A stretch of 64,000 nt of DNA, taken from contig NZ_BJNO01000002.1 of the NCBI RefSeq assembly GCF_006539725.1, positions 310,001 through 374,000 of the forward strand. Reading direction: 5' to 3'. Positions within the stretch are counted from its first letter, which is position 1. Every line of letters starts with the position of its first letter. The notes below the pieces were generated by a model. It was not told where the DNA came from. It saw nothing but the letters and a program-made list of their open reading frames with translations, and did not search any database. Below, piece by piece: positions 36,296-44,412 of the stretch. Origin of the DNA: Klebsiella terrigena (GTDB lineage: Bacteria > Pseudomonadota > Gammaproteobacteria > Enterobacterales > Enterobacteriaceae). A program made the position numbers and the translations under genes.

Positions 36296-37375
36296 TTATC
36301 CGCCAAATACCCGCTGGGGATTGCCAATCATCAGGGTTTCAAGCTGTTCGCCGCTGACGCCGTGGCGGCGCAGGCGAGGAACGAAATGCTTGAGTATGTA
36401 GCCATATCCGTGACCGCCGTAGCGGGTGAGCATGGTCTTCAGGAAGACGTCCTGCGACAGCAAAATCTGCTGGATATAGCCGTCATCAATCAGCTCCCGG
36501 ATGGCGCGGGCGTTCTCCTCGTCGGAGGGCGACTGCGCCGACTCATCGGCGTAGTAGTAGCTCATGCCGATCATGTCGTATTCGAGGAACGCCCCGCGCT
36601 GCGCCAGCTCGCGCTGATAGCGCTTGTCGGCAAAACTTGGGTTCATATGGCACAGGACCGTATGGCGCAGATCGGCCCCTTCCTGTTCGAGAATATCCAG
36701 CACCCGATGGCCCAGCCGCTCCCAGCCCGGCAGGTGGACCTCGATCGGCACGCCGGTCGCGGCGCTTGCCCGGCCCGCCGCGCGCAGGGACTTCTCTTCA
36801 TCGGCGGTGAAGCGGCTGGAGACGCCGATCTCGCCGATCAGCCCGGCGATCACCTCCGGCTTCTCCTCCGCGCCGCCGAGATCGTAAATTAGCCGCTCGG
36901 TCAGCCGTTCGACGCTGCTGCTCTTCACCCACTCGGGGTGCGACGGCTCCAGATAGAAGCCGGTGCCCATAACAATGTTCAGGCCGGTGAGGCGAGCGAT
37001 GCGCGCCAGCGCCAGCGGATCGCGGCCGATGCCGATATTGGTCGGATCGACCACCGTTTCCCCGCCCAGGGCGCGATATTTGGTCAGTTCTTCAATGGCC
37101 ACGTCGACGTCAAACAGCTGGCAGTTGTCGCGGCTGATGAGCGGGTTCAGCGACAGCTCGCCGAGGTTTTCCATCTTCACCGGCATTTCGGCAAGGTGGC
37201 GATCGCTGCAGCAGCAGGGCGGTACCCATTTGCCGGAGGCATCCAGCAGAATATGCTCATGCATCAGCGTGACGCCCATCTCGCTGACCGGCAGCGGGCC
37301 GAGCACCGTCATCACGTAGCCGCTGCTGACGCCGACCGGCAGCGGAGTGGGGTGGCGAAAAATTGATCCTTTCAT
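36296..37375 (-). CDS. Phosphotriesterase-family metal-dependent hydrolase
   Basis: 359 residues with the PTE/PHP amidohydrolase fold: metal motif HEHILLDASG near residue 40, glutamate in VIAGLIGEIGVSS near 168, His in VPIEVHLPGWERLGHRVLD and VLCHMNPSF, and Asp in IQQILLSQDVFLKTMLTRYGGHGY. Such enzymes hydrolyse lactones or phosphoesters; substrate unknown. A bridging carboxylated lysine is not obvious; the Glu may take that role, as in some family members. AAGGA before the ATG, 3 bases after the permease stop. Confidence 0.85.
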   Translation of the reverse strand: MKGSIFRHPTPLPVGVSSGYVMTVLGPLPVSEMGVTLMHEHILLDASGKWVPPCCCSDRHLAEMPVKMENLGELSLNPLISRDNCQLFDVDVAIEELTKYRALGGETVVDPTNIGIGRDPLALARIARLTGLNIVMGTGFYLEPSHPEWVKSSSVERLTERLIYDLGGAEEKPEVIAGLIGEIGVSSRFTADEEKSLRAAGRASAATGVPIEVHLPGWERLGHRVLDILEQEGADLRHTVLCHMNPSFADKRYQRELAQRGAFLEYDMIGMSYYYADESAQSPSDEENARAIRELIDDGYIQQILLSQDVFLKTMLTRYGGHGYGYILKHFVPRLRRHGVSGEQLETLMIGNPQRVFGG

Positions 37376-37378
37376 GAG

Positions 37379-38389
37379 CTATCCTTTCGCCGCAGATCGC
37401 GTGGGGTTAAGAATGCGGGTGTTGAGCCAGATAGCCAGCAGGATAATGGTGCCGGTGGCTATCTGGGTGTAGAACGGCGAGATATGCGACAGGATCAGCC
37501 CGTTCTGGATAACCGCAATCGACAGCGCGCCGAGCAGCGTGCCGATAATGGTGCCGAAGCCGCCAAACAGGCTGGTGCTGCCGAGGACTACGGCGGCAAT
37601 CACCTGCAGCTCGAAGCCTTCCCCCTGGTTGGACGAGCCACTGCCGAGGCGCGCGGTAATGATCATGCCGGCCAGCGCGGCGGCCATTCCGCTGATGATG
37701 TACACCCGCATGGTCACCGCTTTGGTGTTAATCCCGCTGCGACGTGCGCCCTCGGCGTTGGCGCCGATCGCCGTGACGTAGCGGCCAAAGCGCATATGAT
37801 TCAGCACGATATGCCCGATAACCAGGATCATAATGCCGATCAGCGCCGGCATCGGGATACCCACAACCCACGCGCGCCCGATAAAGGTAAACAGGCTGTC
37901 GGCGGGGACCGGGATCGAGTAGCCCTGGGTCACCAGCAGCGCGATGCCGCGGACCACGGCGAGGGTGGCGAGGGTGACGATAAACGCCGGAATGCCTTCA
38001 TAGGCAATAAAGAAGCCGTTGATGGCGCCGACTAATCCGCCGAGCAGCAGGCCGCCGAGCAGCACCACCGGCCACGGTAAACCCCAGTTGTTGAGGGCGA
38101 TGGCGGAGAGCGCGCCCACCAGCGCGAGGGTGGAACCCACCGACAGGTCGATGCCGCCGGTGGTAATCACCAGGGTCATCGCGGTCGCCACGATCAGCAG
38201 CGGGGCGCTCTGGCGAATGATATTCAGCCAGTTGGTCCCGGTAAGGAAGTTGCTGGTAATGAGTGAAAACACCACGCAGCAGAAGACGAAAAACAGCGCG
38301 ATGCTAACCACGCCAGAGTGGTTATGCAGCAGGCGGCGCGGCAGCGAATGCTGGATCATGCGGGAGCTGCTTAAGTTCATGATACTCAT
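37379..38389 (-). CDS. Ribose-type ABC transporter permease
   Basis: 336-residue RbsC-family permease (CUT2 class) with about ten helices. Family blocks TAMTLVITTGGIDLSVGSTLALVGAL, GLVGAINGFFIAYEGIPAFIVTLATLAVVRGIALLVTQGYSI, GINTKAVTMRVYIISGMAAALAGMI and SLFGGFGTIIGTLLGA. GAGG precedes the ATG, seven bases away. Follows the ATPase gene by nine bases. Imports a pentose or pentosyl-like solute. Confidence 0.9.
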   Translation of the reverse strand: MSIMNLSSSRMIQHSLPRRLLHNHSGVVSIALFFVFCCVVFSLITSNFLTGTNWLNIIRQSAPLLIVATAMTLVITTGGIDLSVGSTLALVGALSAIALNNWGLPWPVVLLGGLLLGGLVGAINGFFIAYEGIPAFIVTLATLAVVRGIALLVTQGYSIPVPADSLFTFIGRAWVVGIPMPALIGIMILVIGHIVLNHMRFGRYVTAIGANAEGARRSGINTKAVTMRVYIISGMAAALAGMIITARLGSGSSNQGEGFELQVIAAVVLGSTSLFGGFGTIIGTLLGALSIAVIQNGLILSHISPFYTQIATGTIILLAIWLNTRILNPTRSAAKG

Positions 38390-38398
38390 CCTGTTACC

Positions 38399-39181
38399 TC
38401 AGTGTGCTGCCGCTGAGCGAGCGGTGAATTTTTCGCCCACGATCAGGTTTACGATATCGCTCAGGCTGGTGTCGGCTACCCGCCGGTCGGCGACGTTGGT
38501 GCCTTCATACATCACCATGATCCGATCGCAGACGAGGAACAGATCCTGCAGACGGTGGGTGATGAGAATGACGCTTACGCCGCGAGCCGAAACGCGACGA
38601 ATAAGCTCCAGAACCGCCTCCACTTCCGCCACGGCAAGCGCGGCGGTGGGCTCATCCATAATCAGCACCTTGGGGTCAAAGGCCGCCGCGCGGGCGATGG
38701 CAATGGCCTGGCGCTGACCGCCGGAGAGGTTGCGGACCAGCAGGCGGGTATCGGGAATGGAAATCCCCAGCCCCTTGAGCATCTCCCGCGCGTCGGCGTG
38801 CATTTTGGCCTCGTCGAGGAAGGGGATGCCGAGCACCGATTTCATCGGCTCGCGGCCCATAAACAGGTTGCCCGCAACGTCAACGGTGTCGCACAGCGAC
38901 AGGTCCTGATACACCATCTCGATATGGCAGCGGCGAGAGTCCGCCGGGTTAGTAAACTGGTGCTGTTCGCCGTCGATGCGGATAGTGCCGCTGGTGGGGA
39001 TCACCGCCCCGGACAGCACTTTGGTCAGGGTTGATTTCCCCGCGCCGTTATCGCCCACCAGGCCCAGCACTTCGCCCGGAGCCAGCTCCAGGTTTACGCC
39101 GCGCAGGGAACGTATCGACCCGTAGGTCTTGGTGATATTGATCATCTCTACCCTTGGCGGGATAGTTTGTGGCTGCTGCAT
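38399..39181 (-). CDS. Ribose-type ABC transporter ATPase, single-domain
   Basis: 260 residues with one ABC domain: Walker A GLVGDNGAGKSTLTKVLSG, signature NLSGGQRQAIAIARA, Walker B KVLIMDEPTAALAV, H-loop LITHRLQDLF. RbsA-type proteins usually carry two such domains (about 500 residues), so this is the short FrcA-like form that should work as a homodimer. The start MQQPQTIPPR has GGAG eight bases upstream. First gene of the minus-strand catabolic operon. Confidence 0.9.
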   Translation of the reverse strand: MQQPQTIPPRVEMINITKTYGSIRSLRGVNLELAPGEVLGLVGDNGAGKSTLTKVLSGAVIPTSGTIRIDGEQHQFTNPADSRRCHIEMVYQDLSLCDTVDVAGNLFMGREPMKSVLGIPFLDEAKMHADAREMLKGLGISIPDTRLLVRNLSGGQRQAIAIARAAAFDPKVLIMDEPTAALAVAEVEAVLELIRRVSARGVSVILITHRLQDLFLVCDRIMVMYEGTNVADRRVADTSLSDIVNLIVGEKFTARSAAAH

Positions 39182-39248
39182 CCGATCGCTCCCATCGCTA
39201 TTGCCGGGAAAATGTTTGCCGTCGTGGGTAAAAGACTCCATCCAACAC

Positions 39249-39275
39249 GGTTTACACCCTTGTAAACCGGTTTAC
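39249..39275. promoter_or_regulatory. LacI-type operator, proximal
   Basis: GTAAACCGGTTTAC (39262-39275) is a perfect 14-base palindrome with a central CG typical of LacI-family operators. An extra half-site GGTTTAC (39249-39255) lies just beside it. Located about 80 bases before the ABC ATPase start, probably over its promoter. Confidence 0.75.
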
Positions 39276-39434
39276 CTGCGGAGTGGAGCTTTCACAAGCA
39301 CAGTCAGGTCAAACGCTATTTAAGATATTTGTTCGCCAGTAAGAACATTGCAGCATCCGTGCCAGGGCAGAAAAACCACAGCAGCCCCATCACTTAACCC
39401 TATGTAACAGAAAGAATTTATTAGCGGTTTATAA

Positions 39435-39448
39435 GTAAACCGGTTTAC
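39435..39448. promoter_or_regulatory. LacI-type operator, distal
   Basis: Second perfect copy of GTAAACCGGTTTAC, 173 bases from the first, between the lacI-type gene end and the ABC operon. Paired operators at this distance allow DNA looping by a tetramer or joint control. The 39182-39525 spacer holds nothing else recognisable. Confidence 0.75.
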
Positions 39449-39525
39449 TGATTATAATAAAGGGATTTTAAGTTGAACGTTTTTTGCGCCAAAATTGGGC
39501 GCTTTTGCGCCATTTTGGGACGCGC

Positions 39526-40548
39526 TTAACAAATCTTGATCGAATCGCGGCCAATCCATTCCACCGGCAGGCGGGTTTCCGCCGGGATATTCTGCTCGTT
39601 ATTCAGCAGGCGCAGCATGATGCTCACCGCGGTGCGGCCCAGCTCCCGCGCGGGCTGGCGGATGGTGGAGATGCGCGGCTGGGTAAAATCGGCATAGTTA
39701 GCGTCATCGAAGCCGACCAGCGACAGCGCCTCCGGCGCCTGTAGTCCGCAGGCGCGCAGCCCGTCGAGCAGGCCAAGCACCAGATAGTCGCTGGCGGCAA
39801 AGACGGCGGTGGGGCGCAGCGGCTGGCTGAACAGGCGCTTAAGCGCCTGCTGGCCGAACTCGCGCTGGTAGTCGCCGTACATGACCCACTCGGGGGGCCA
39901 GCTGAGGCCGGCCTGCTCCATGGCGGTGCAGAATCCCTGGTAGCGTTCACGCACGCTCATCAGCTTGTCCGGCCCGCCGACGAAGGCGATACGGCGATGC
40001 CCGGCGGCGATCAGCTTTTCCGTGGCAATTCGCCCGCCCTGGACGTTATCGGCAAAGACCTTCGGCACCTTGCTGCCGGGAATATCCTCATCCAGCAAAA
40101 CGATGCGCTCGTGACGCTGAACCTCTTTACGCAGCAGGCCGTTATCGGGGCGGTTGGTGGTGAACAGCAGGCCGTCAACCTGGCAGGTATCCAGCCAGCG
40201 AATGAACTGGCACTCTTTTTCCGGGTTGTTGCGGGTGATGCACAGCACCAGGCTGTAGCCGCTGGTCGAAGCGGCCTCCTCGGCGGCGTCGGCCAGTTCG
40301 GCGAAGAAGGGGTTGGTGATATCGGGGAGGACCAGACCGAGGGTTTCGCTGCCCCCTTTGCTAAGGCGGCGTGCCAGGCTGTTTCCGCGATAGTCCAGCT
40401 CGCGGATCGCCGTTTCAATGCGGTCGATAGTTTCCTGCGGCAGCACGATATTGTTGTTCATATAGCGAGATAAGGTGGCCTTCGACAGTCCCGCCAGCTT
40501 TGCCACATCGGATAACAATACGCGTTTTATACTCATTTCCTGCGCCAT
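39526..40548 (-). CDS. LacI/GalR-family repressor
   Basis: 340 residues. N-terminal HTH and hinge (LLSDVAKLAGLSKATLSRYMNNNIVLPQETIDRIETAIRELDYRGNSLARRLSKG) and a periplasmic-binding-like effector domain (TLGLVLPDITNPFFAELADAAEEAA, AFVGGPDKLMSVRERYQGF, LSLVGFDDANYADFTQP). Likely binds the two perfect palindromes downstream of its own gene and responds to the imported sugar. The start may be at 40548 or at the ATG at 40536 (MSIKRVLL); neither has a good ribosome site. Confidence 0.88.
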   Translation of the reverse strand: MAQEMSIKRVLLSDVAKLAGLSKATLSRYMNNNIVLPQETIDRIETAIRELDYRGNSLARRLSKGGSETLGLVLPDITNPFFAELADAAEEAASTSGYSLVLCITRNNPEKECQFIRWLDTCQVDGLLFTTNRPDNGLLRKEVQRHERIVLLDEDIPGSKVPKVFADNVQGGRIATEKLIAAGHRRIAFVGGPDKLMSVRERYQGFCTAMEQAGLSWPPEWVMYGDYQREFGQQALKRLFSQPLRPTAVFAASDYLVLGLLDGLRACGLQAPEALSLVGFDDANYADFTQPRISTIRQPARELGRTAVSIMLRLLNNEQNIPAETRLPVEWIGRDSIKIC

Positions 40549-40891
40549 TTCTGCCAGAGTCGGCTATCTGTAACATAGTTAAGCGCGGTCAATACAGCAA
40601 TTTTTCCGCCCGCGGCGGCGCTAAATAAAGACTTGACAAAATTTAATCGGCGGAGAATTGTATAGGAAGTTTACCGCATCATCCGGGAAGTCATTCCCAA
40701 ACCCGCTTAAAACATTCCAGTCGCGCACCGAAACGGACCGGTTGCCGGAATGCATCAAGCAGGTATTAGCCAAACGATCTGCGATCGTGCTGGCCAGATA
40801 CGATATTTGCCCGCCAAAAAAATACTCCTTCTGCGTTCGCATCGCGGCGCGGAACTCTGCTGGCTATCAATTATTCCCGACGAGGATACTG
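40549..40891 (+). promoter_or_regulatory. Divergent control region between the LacI-type gene and binding-protein gene
   Basis: 343-base spacer. TTGACA (40633-40638) followed at suboptimal spacing by TATAGG could be the promoter for the binding-protein gene, leaving a leader of about 230 bases. The GTAAACCGGTTTAC operator is not present here. No leader peptide or RNA structure was recognised. Confidence 0.35.
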
Positions 40892-41845
40892 ATGATGTTA
40901 TTTAACACCGGAAAACTGCGTTTTATTGCTGTTGCAACGTCTCTGCTGGCATCGCTTAGCTTTATTTCTTGCGCCAGTGCCGCCAATCCAACCTATGCGT
41001 TAGTGCAAATCAATCAGCAGGCGCTGTTTTTTAATCTGATGAATAAAGGCGCGCAGGATGCGGCCACGGCGAGCGGCAAGGATTTAGTTATTTTCAACTC
41101 CAACGATAATCCCGTCGCGCAGAATGATGCGATTGAAAACTATATTCAGCAAGGCGTTAAAGGCATCCTGGTTGCCGCCATCGACGTCAACGGAATTATG
41201 CCAGCGGTAAAAGAGGCCGCCGCCGCTAACATTCCGGTGATTGCTATTGATGCGGTATTACCGGCGGGGCCTCAGGCGGCCCAGGTCGGCGTGGATAATA
41301 TCGAAGGGGGACGCATTATTGGTAAATACTTCGTTGACTACGTGCAGAAAGAGATGGGCGGTCAGGCGCGGCTGGGGATCGTCGGCGCCCTGAACTCGGC
41401 GATTCAGAACCAGCGGCAGAAGGGCTTTGAGGAGACGCTGAAAAGTAACCCGAAAATTACCATCGCCAACGTCGTTGACGGCCAGAACGTGCAGGATAAA
41501 GCGATGACCGCGGCGGAAAACCTGATTACCGGCAACCCGGATCTGACGGCGATCTACGCCACCGGCGAACCCGCGCTGCTCGGCGCGATTGCCGCGGTGG
41601 AAAACCAGGGGCGGCAGAAGGATATTAAGGTCTTCGGCTGGGATCTGACGGCGAAGGCGATTTCGGGCATCGACGGCGGCTACGTTACCGCCGTGCTGCA
41701 GCAGGATCCTGAGCAGATGGGGGCCCAGGCGCTGAAGGCGCTGAACACGATTACTTCGGGTAAAACCGTGCCGAAAACCATTCTGGTTCCGGCTACGGTG
41801 GTAACCAAAGCGAACGTGGATTCCTACCGCTCGCTGTTTAAGTAA
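40892..41845 (+). CDS. Ribose-type periplasmic substrate-binding protein
   Basis: 317-residue RbsB-like binding protein. A signal peptide (LRFIAVATSLLASLSFISCASA) precedes two lobes with motifs FFNLMNKGAQDAA, VKGILVAAIDVNGIMPAVKEAAAANIPVIAIDA, VGVDNIEGGRIIGKYF and TAIYATGEPALLGAIAAVENQGRQKDIKVFGWD. The start is the ATGATG behind GAGGATACTG. Separate from the permease/ATPase operon, with the regulator gene between them. Confidence 0.9.
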   Translation: MMLFNTGKLRFIAVATSLLASLSFISCASAANPTYALVQINQQALFFNLMNKGAQDAATASGKDLVIFNSNDNPVAQNDAIENYIQQGVKGILVAAIDVNGIMPAVKEAAAANIPVIAIDAVLPAGPQAAQVGVDNIEGGRIIGKYFVDYVQKEMGGQARLGIVGALNSAIQNQRQKGFEETLKSNPKITIANVVDGQNVQDKAMTAAENLITGNPDLTAIYATGEPALLGAIAAVENQGRQKDIKVFGWDLTAKAISGIDGGYVTAVLQQDPEQMGAQALKALNTITSGKTVPKTILVPATVVTKANVDSYRSLFK

Positions 41846-41848
41846 TCT

Positions 41849-42718
41849 TCAGGCATCGTCCGCCGCGAGCAGGGCGGCGAGCTCGTGGCCGTCGGGAAAG
41901 GCGCTGAACGTACCCCGACGGCTCACGGTGATGGCGGCCGCGCGGCTGGCATGAGCCAGCGCCAGAGCGTCGGGCGCCACGCCACGCCGCAGCGCGGATG
42001 CCAGCATAACGGCGAGAAAGGTGTCGCCCGCGCCGGTGGTATCAAGCGCCTCGGCGGCGGCGGCGGGAGAGAACCGGCGCTGGCCATCGCGAACCAGCCA
42101 GGCACCGGCGGCGCCCTGGGTAATGACGAGGGTGGGTACGCCGTAGGGCTGTAGCTGCTCCGCTTCCGACTCATTCACGACCGCGATATCGATGAGCGGC
42201 CACAGGAGGGAGAAATCAGGATTGACCGGCGAAGGGTTAAATACCGTGGTCATCCCGCGCGCTTTGGCGAACTGGAACAGGGCCCGGGTCTTTTCCAGCG
42301 AGAAATTACCCTGCTGCAGCACAATATCGCCCGCAGCGCCCTCTGCCAGATGCGGCAGAATATCATCGAGGCTAAAAGTATCGGCGGCAGCGGTAGTGGT
42401 AATAATGGCATTATCGCCATCGGCGCTATTTAAAATAATCGAGGTGTCGCTATGTTGGTTGAAATTTTCGACGGGTAGCAGCGTCAATGGTTCATTTATT
42501 AGCTGCTGGCGTATCCAGGCTCCGTTGCTGTCATTTCCCGTGGCCGCAATTAAGCGCGTATCTATACCGCAGCGGGATAATATAATCGCCTGATTCGCGC
42601 CTTTTCCGCCGAGATCCTGCGAAACTTTAATGCCATGAATCGAGGTGCCTTTTTTCGGTATATCCGAAATAGACCAGGTTTCATCTACGGTAATATTACC
42701 GATAACGTAAACACGCAT
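41849..42718 (-). CDS. PfkB-family sugar kinase (ribokinase-like)
   Basis: 289 residues. N-terminal VYVIGNITVDETW and substrate motif DLGGKGANQAIILSRCG; C-terminal PfkB signature ALDTTGAGDTFLAVMLASALRRG with catalytic Asp near 237. Probably phosphorylates the released sugar or nucleoside. AAGGGAACACT precedes the ATG. Its start lies only 26 bases from the start of the divergent BtpA-like gene, so its promoter must lie inside that gene. Confidence 0.88.
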   Translation of the reverse strand: MRVYVIGNITVDETWSISDIPKKGTSIHGIKVSQDLGGKGANQAIILSRCGIDTRLIAATGNDSNGAWIRQQLINEPLTLLPVENFNQHSDTSIILNSADGDNAIITTTAAADTFSLDDILPHLAEGAAGDIVLQQGNFSLEKTRALFQFAKARGMTTVFNPSPVNPDFSLLWPLIDIAVVNESEAEQLQPYGVPTLVITQGAAGAWLVRDGQRRFSPAAAAEALDTTGAGDTFLAVMLASALRRGVAPDALALAHASRAAAITVSRRGTFSAFPDGHELAALLAADDA

Positions 42719-42744
42719 AGTGTTCCCTTAACAGGATGGATAAC

Positions 42745-43590
42745 ATGACTTCTATATCAGCAGAAAAACCTAACGCAATACAAGATATTTTTTCTCGTCG
42801 CAAAGTGGTCATCGGTGTCATTCACTGTGACCCTTTTCCAGGTACGCCTAAATATCGTGGTAAATCAGTGAGCGCTATTATTGAAAGAGCGCTTCGGGAT
42901 GCCGAAAATTATATTGCGGGGGGCGTTCACGGCCTGATTGTTGAAAACCACGGCGATATTCCCTTTGCCAAACCAGAGGATATTGGCCCTGAAACATCGG
43001 CGCTGATGGCGGTCATTACTGAGAAAGTTCGCGAGCGTTTCGGCGTGCCGCTGGGGATTAACGTGCTGGCCAACGCTGCGATTCCCGCGCTGGCGACCGC
43101 GCTGGCCGGCGGGGCCGATTTCGTCCGCGTAAACCAGTGGGCCAACGCCTATATCGCCAACGAGGGGTTTATTGAAGGGGCGGCGGCGAAGGCCCTGCGC
43201 TATCGCAGCCAGCTGCGTGCGGAGCATATTCGCGTCTTTGCCGACAGCCACGTCAAGCACGGCAGCCACGCCATCGTCGCCGATCGTTCGATTCAGGAGC
43301 TGACCCGCGACGTGGACTTCTTCGAGGCCGACGCGGTGATCGCCACCGGCCAGCGCACCGGCGATAGCGCCACCATGGAGGAGATCGATGAGATCCGCGC
43401 CGCCACCGAGCTGCCGCTGCTGGTGGGTTCCGGCGTGACGCCGGCCAATGTCTGCCAGATCCTCGGGCGCACGCAGGGGGTGATCGTCGCCAGCACCATG
43501 AAGGTGGACGGCGTCTGGTGGAACGATGTCGATCTGGCGCGGGTGAAGCACTTTATGTCGGTTGCTCAGGCCGTGCTGGAGGAGGCGTAA
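42745..43590 (+). CDS. BtpA/SgcQ-family protein
   Basis: 281-residue TIM-barrel-type protein of the BtpA family (VVIGVIHCDPFPGTPKYRGKSVSAIIERALRDAENYIAGGVHGLIVENHGDIPF, GINVLANAAIPALATALAGGADFVRVNQW, DAVIATGQRTGDSATMEEI, LPLLVGSGVTPANVCQIL). E. coli SgcQ lies in a sugar-type cluster; the biochemical role is not established. The start MTSISAEK is preferred, since AGGATGG serves as its ribosome site; the ATG at 42736 abuts that AGG. Confidence 0.82.
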   Translation: MTSISAEKPNAIQDIFSRRKVVIGVIHCDPFPGTPKYRGKSVSAIIERALRDAENYIAGGVHGLIVENHGDIPFAKPEDIGPETSALMAVITEKVRERFGVPLGINVLANAAIPALATALAGGADFVRVNQWANAYIANEGFIEGAAAKALRYRSQLRAEHIRVFADSHVKHGSHAIVADRSIQELTRDVDFFEADAVIATGQRTGDSATMEEIDEIRAATELPLLVGSGVTPANVCQILGRTQGVIVASTMKVDGVWWNDVDLARVKHFMSVAQAVLEEA

Positions 43591-44234
43591 TGGAGGACTT
43601 TAGCGAGCGCCTGCTGCGTGAACATCAGCCGGTCTGGCAGGCGATGCAGCAGCACCGCTTTGTGGTCGATATCGAGCAGGACAGCCTGCCGGAGTCGGTT
43701 TTTAACCGCTATCTGGTCTTTGAGGGCAACTTTGTCGCCACGGCGATTGCCATTTTTGCCCTCGGCGTCAGCAAGGCGCCGGATATTCGCCAGCAGCGCT
43801 GGCTGATCGGCGTCCTCAACGCGCTGGTGGACACCCAGATCGCCTGGTTTGAACAGGTGCTGGCCGAGCGCCGGGTTAATCCTGCCGACTATCCGGACGA
43901 CCACCCCGGAGTGCGTCGCTTTCGCGACGGCATGCTGCGCATCGCCCGGGAGGGGAGCTATGAACAGATTATTACCCTGATGTTCGGCGCGGAGTGGATG
44001 TACTACTGCTGGTGCCGGCGGGTGAGTGAGGGCCGCCAGAGCGACGCGGATCTGCGGCGCTGGGTCGAGATGCATGCGGAGGAGGCGTTCTACCGCCAGG
44101 CCTGTTGGCTGAAGGAGGAGCTGGACCGTTGCGCAATGGCGCTTAATGAGAGCGAAAAGCAGGCGCTGTCGGCGCTGTACGGCGAGGTGCTGCAGTGGGA
44201 GATTGATTTCCATACCGCGGCGTATGAGGCGTAG
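43590..44234 (+). CDS. TenA/PqqC-family protein lacking the usual catalytic cysteine
   Basis: 214-residue all-helical protein of the TenA/THI-4/PqqC superfamily (HQPVWQAMQQHRFVVDIEQDSLPESVFNRYLVFEGNFVATAIAIFALGVSKAPD). Bacillus TenA uses a cysteine two residues before a WxYY-like motif to hydrolyse aminopyrimidines. Here that stretch is FGAEWMYYCW, with Ala at the Cys position and Glu next to it, so a different reaction is likely. The ATG shares a base with the stop of the BtpA-like gene; co-translated. Confidence 0.75.
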   Translation: MEDFSERLLREHQPVWQAMQQHRFVVDIEQDSLPESVFNRYLVFEGNFVATAIAIFALGVSKAPDIRQQRWLIGVLNALVDTQIAWFEQVLAERRVNPADYPDDHPGVRRFRDGMLRIAREGSYEQIITLMFGAEWMYYCWCRRVSEGRQSDADLRRWVEMHAEEAFYRQACWLKEELDRCAMALNESEKQALSALYGEVLQWEIDFHTAAYEA

Positions 44235-44247
44235 CCGCAGCGATAAA

Positions 44248-44274
44248 CAGGGGCGACCTGAAACGGCGCCCCTG
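44248..44274 (+). terminator. Hairpin after the TenA-like gene
   Basis: Perfect 8-base arms CAGGGGCG and CGCCCCTG with an 11-base loop, 13 bases after the stop codon. No T run follows, so it is a weak or factor-assisted terminator. Confidence 0.45.
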
Positions 44275-44298
44275 CCGCCTGGCGTTAAAGAGGGTATC

Positions 44299-44346
44299 CG
44301 GCGCATCGTGGGGTAGAGGGGACAGCCGATTCCCCACGATGCGCCG
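44299..44346. repeat. Perfect 15-base inverted repeat between convergent genes
   Basis: CGGCGCATCGTGGGG (44299-44313) and CCCCACGATGCGCCG (44332-44346) are perfect inverted copies around an 18-base loop. No T run flanks either side. It sits between the TenA-like gene and gntR, at the border of two accessory modules. It could be a bidirectional terminator, a palindromic intergenic repeat or a recombination scar. Confidence 0.7.
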
Positions 44347-44412
44347 CTTGCATGCGTGCGTCAGGGGAGCAGACGGAAGCCGCGTCGCGCGCCGCCTTCG
44401 AAGGCTGGCGGC

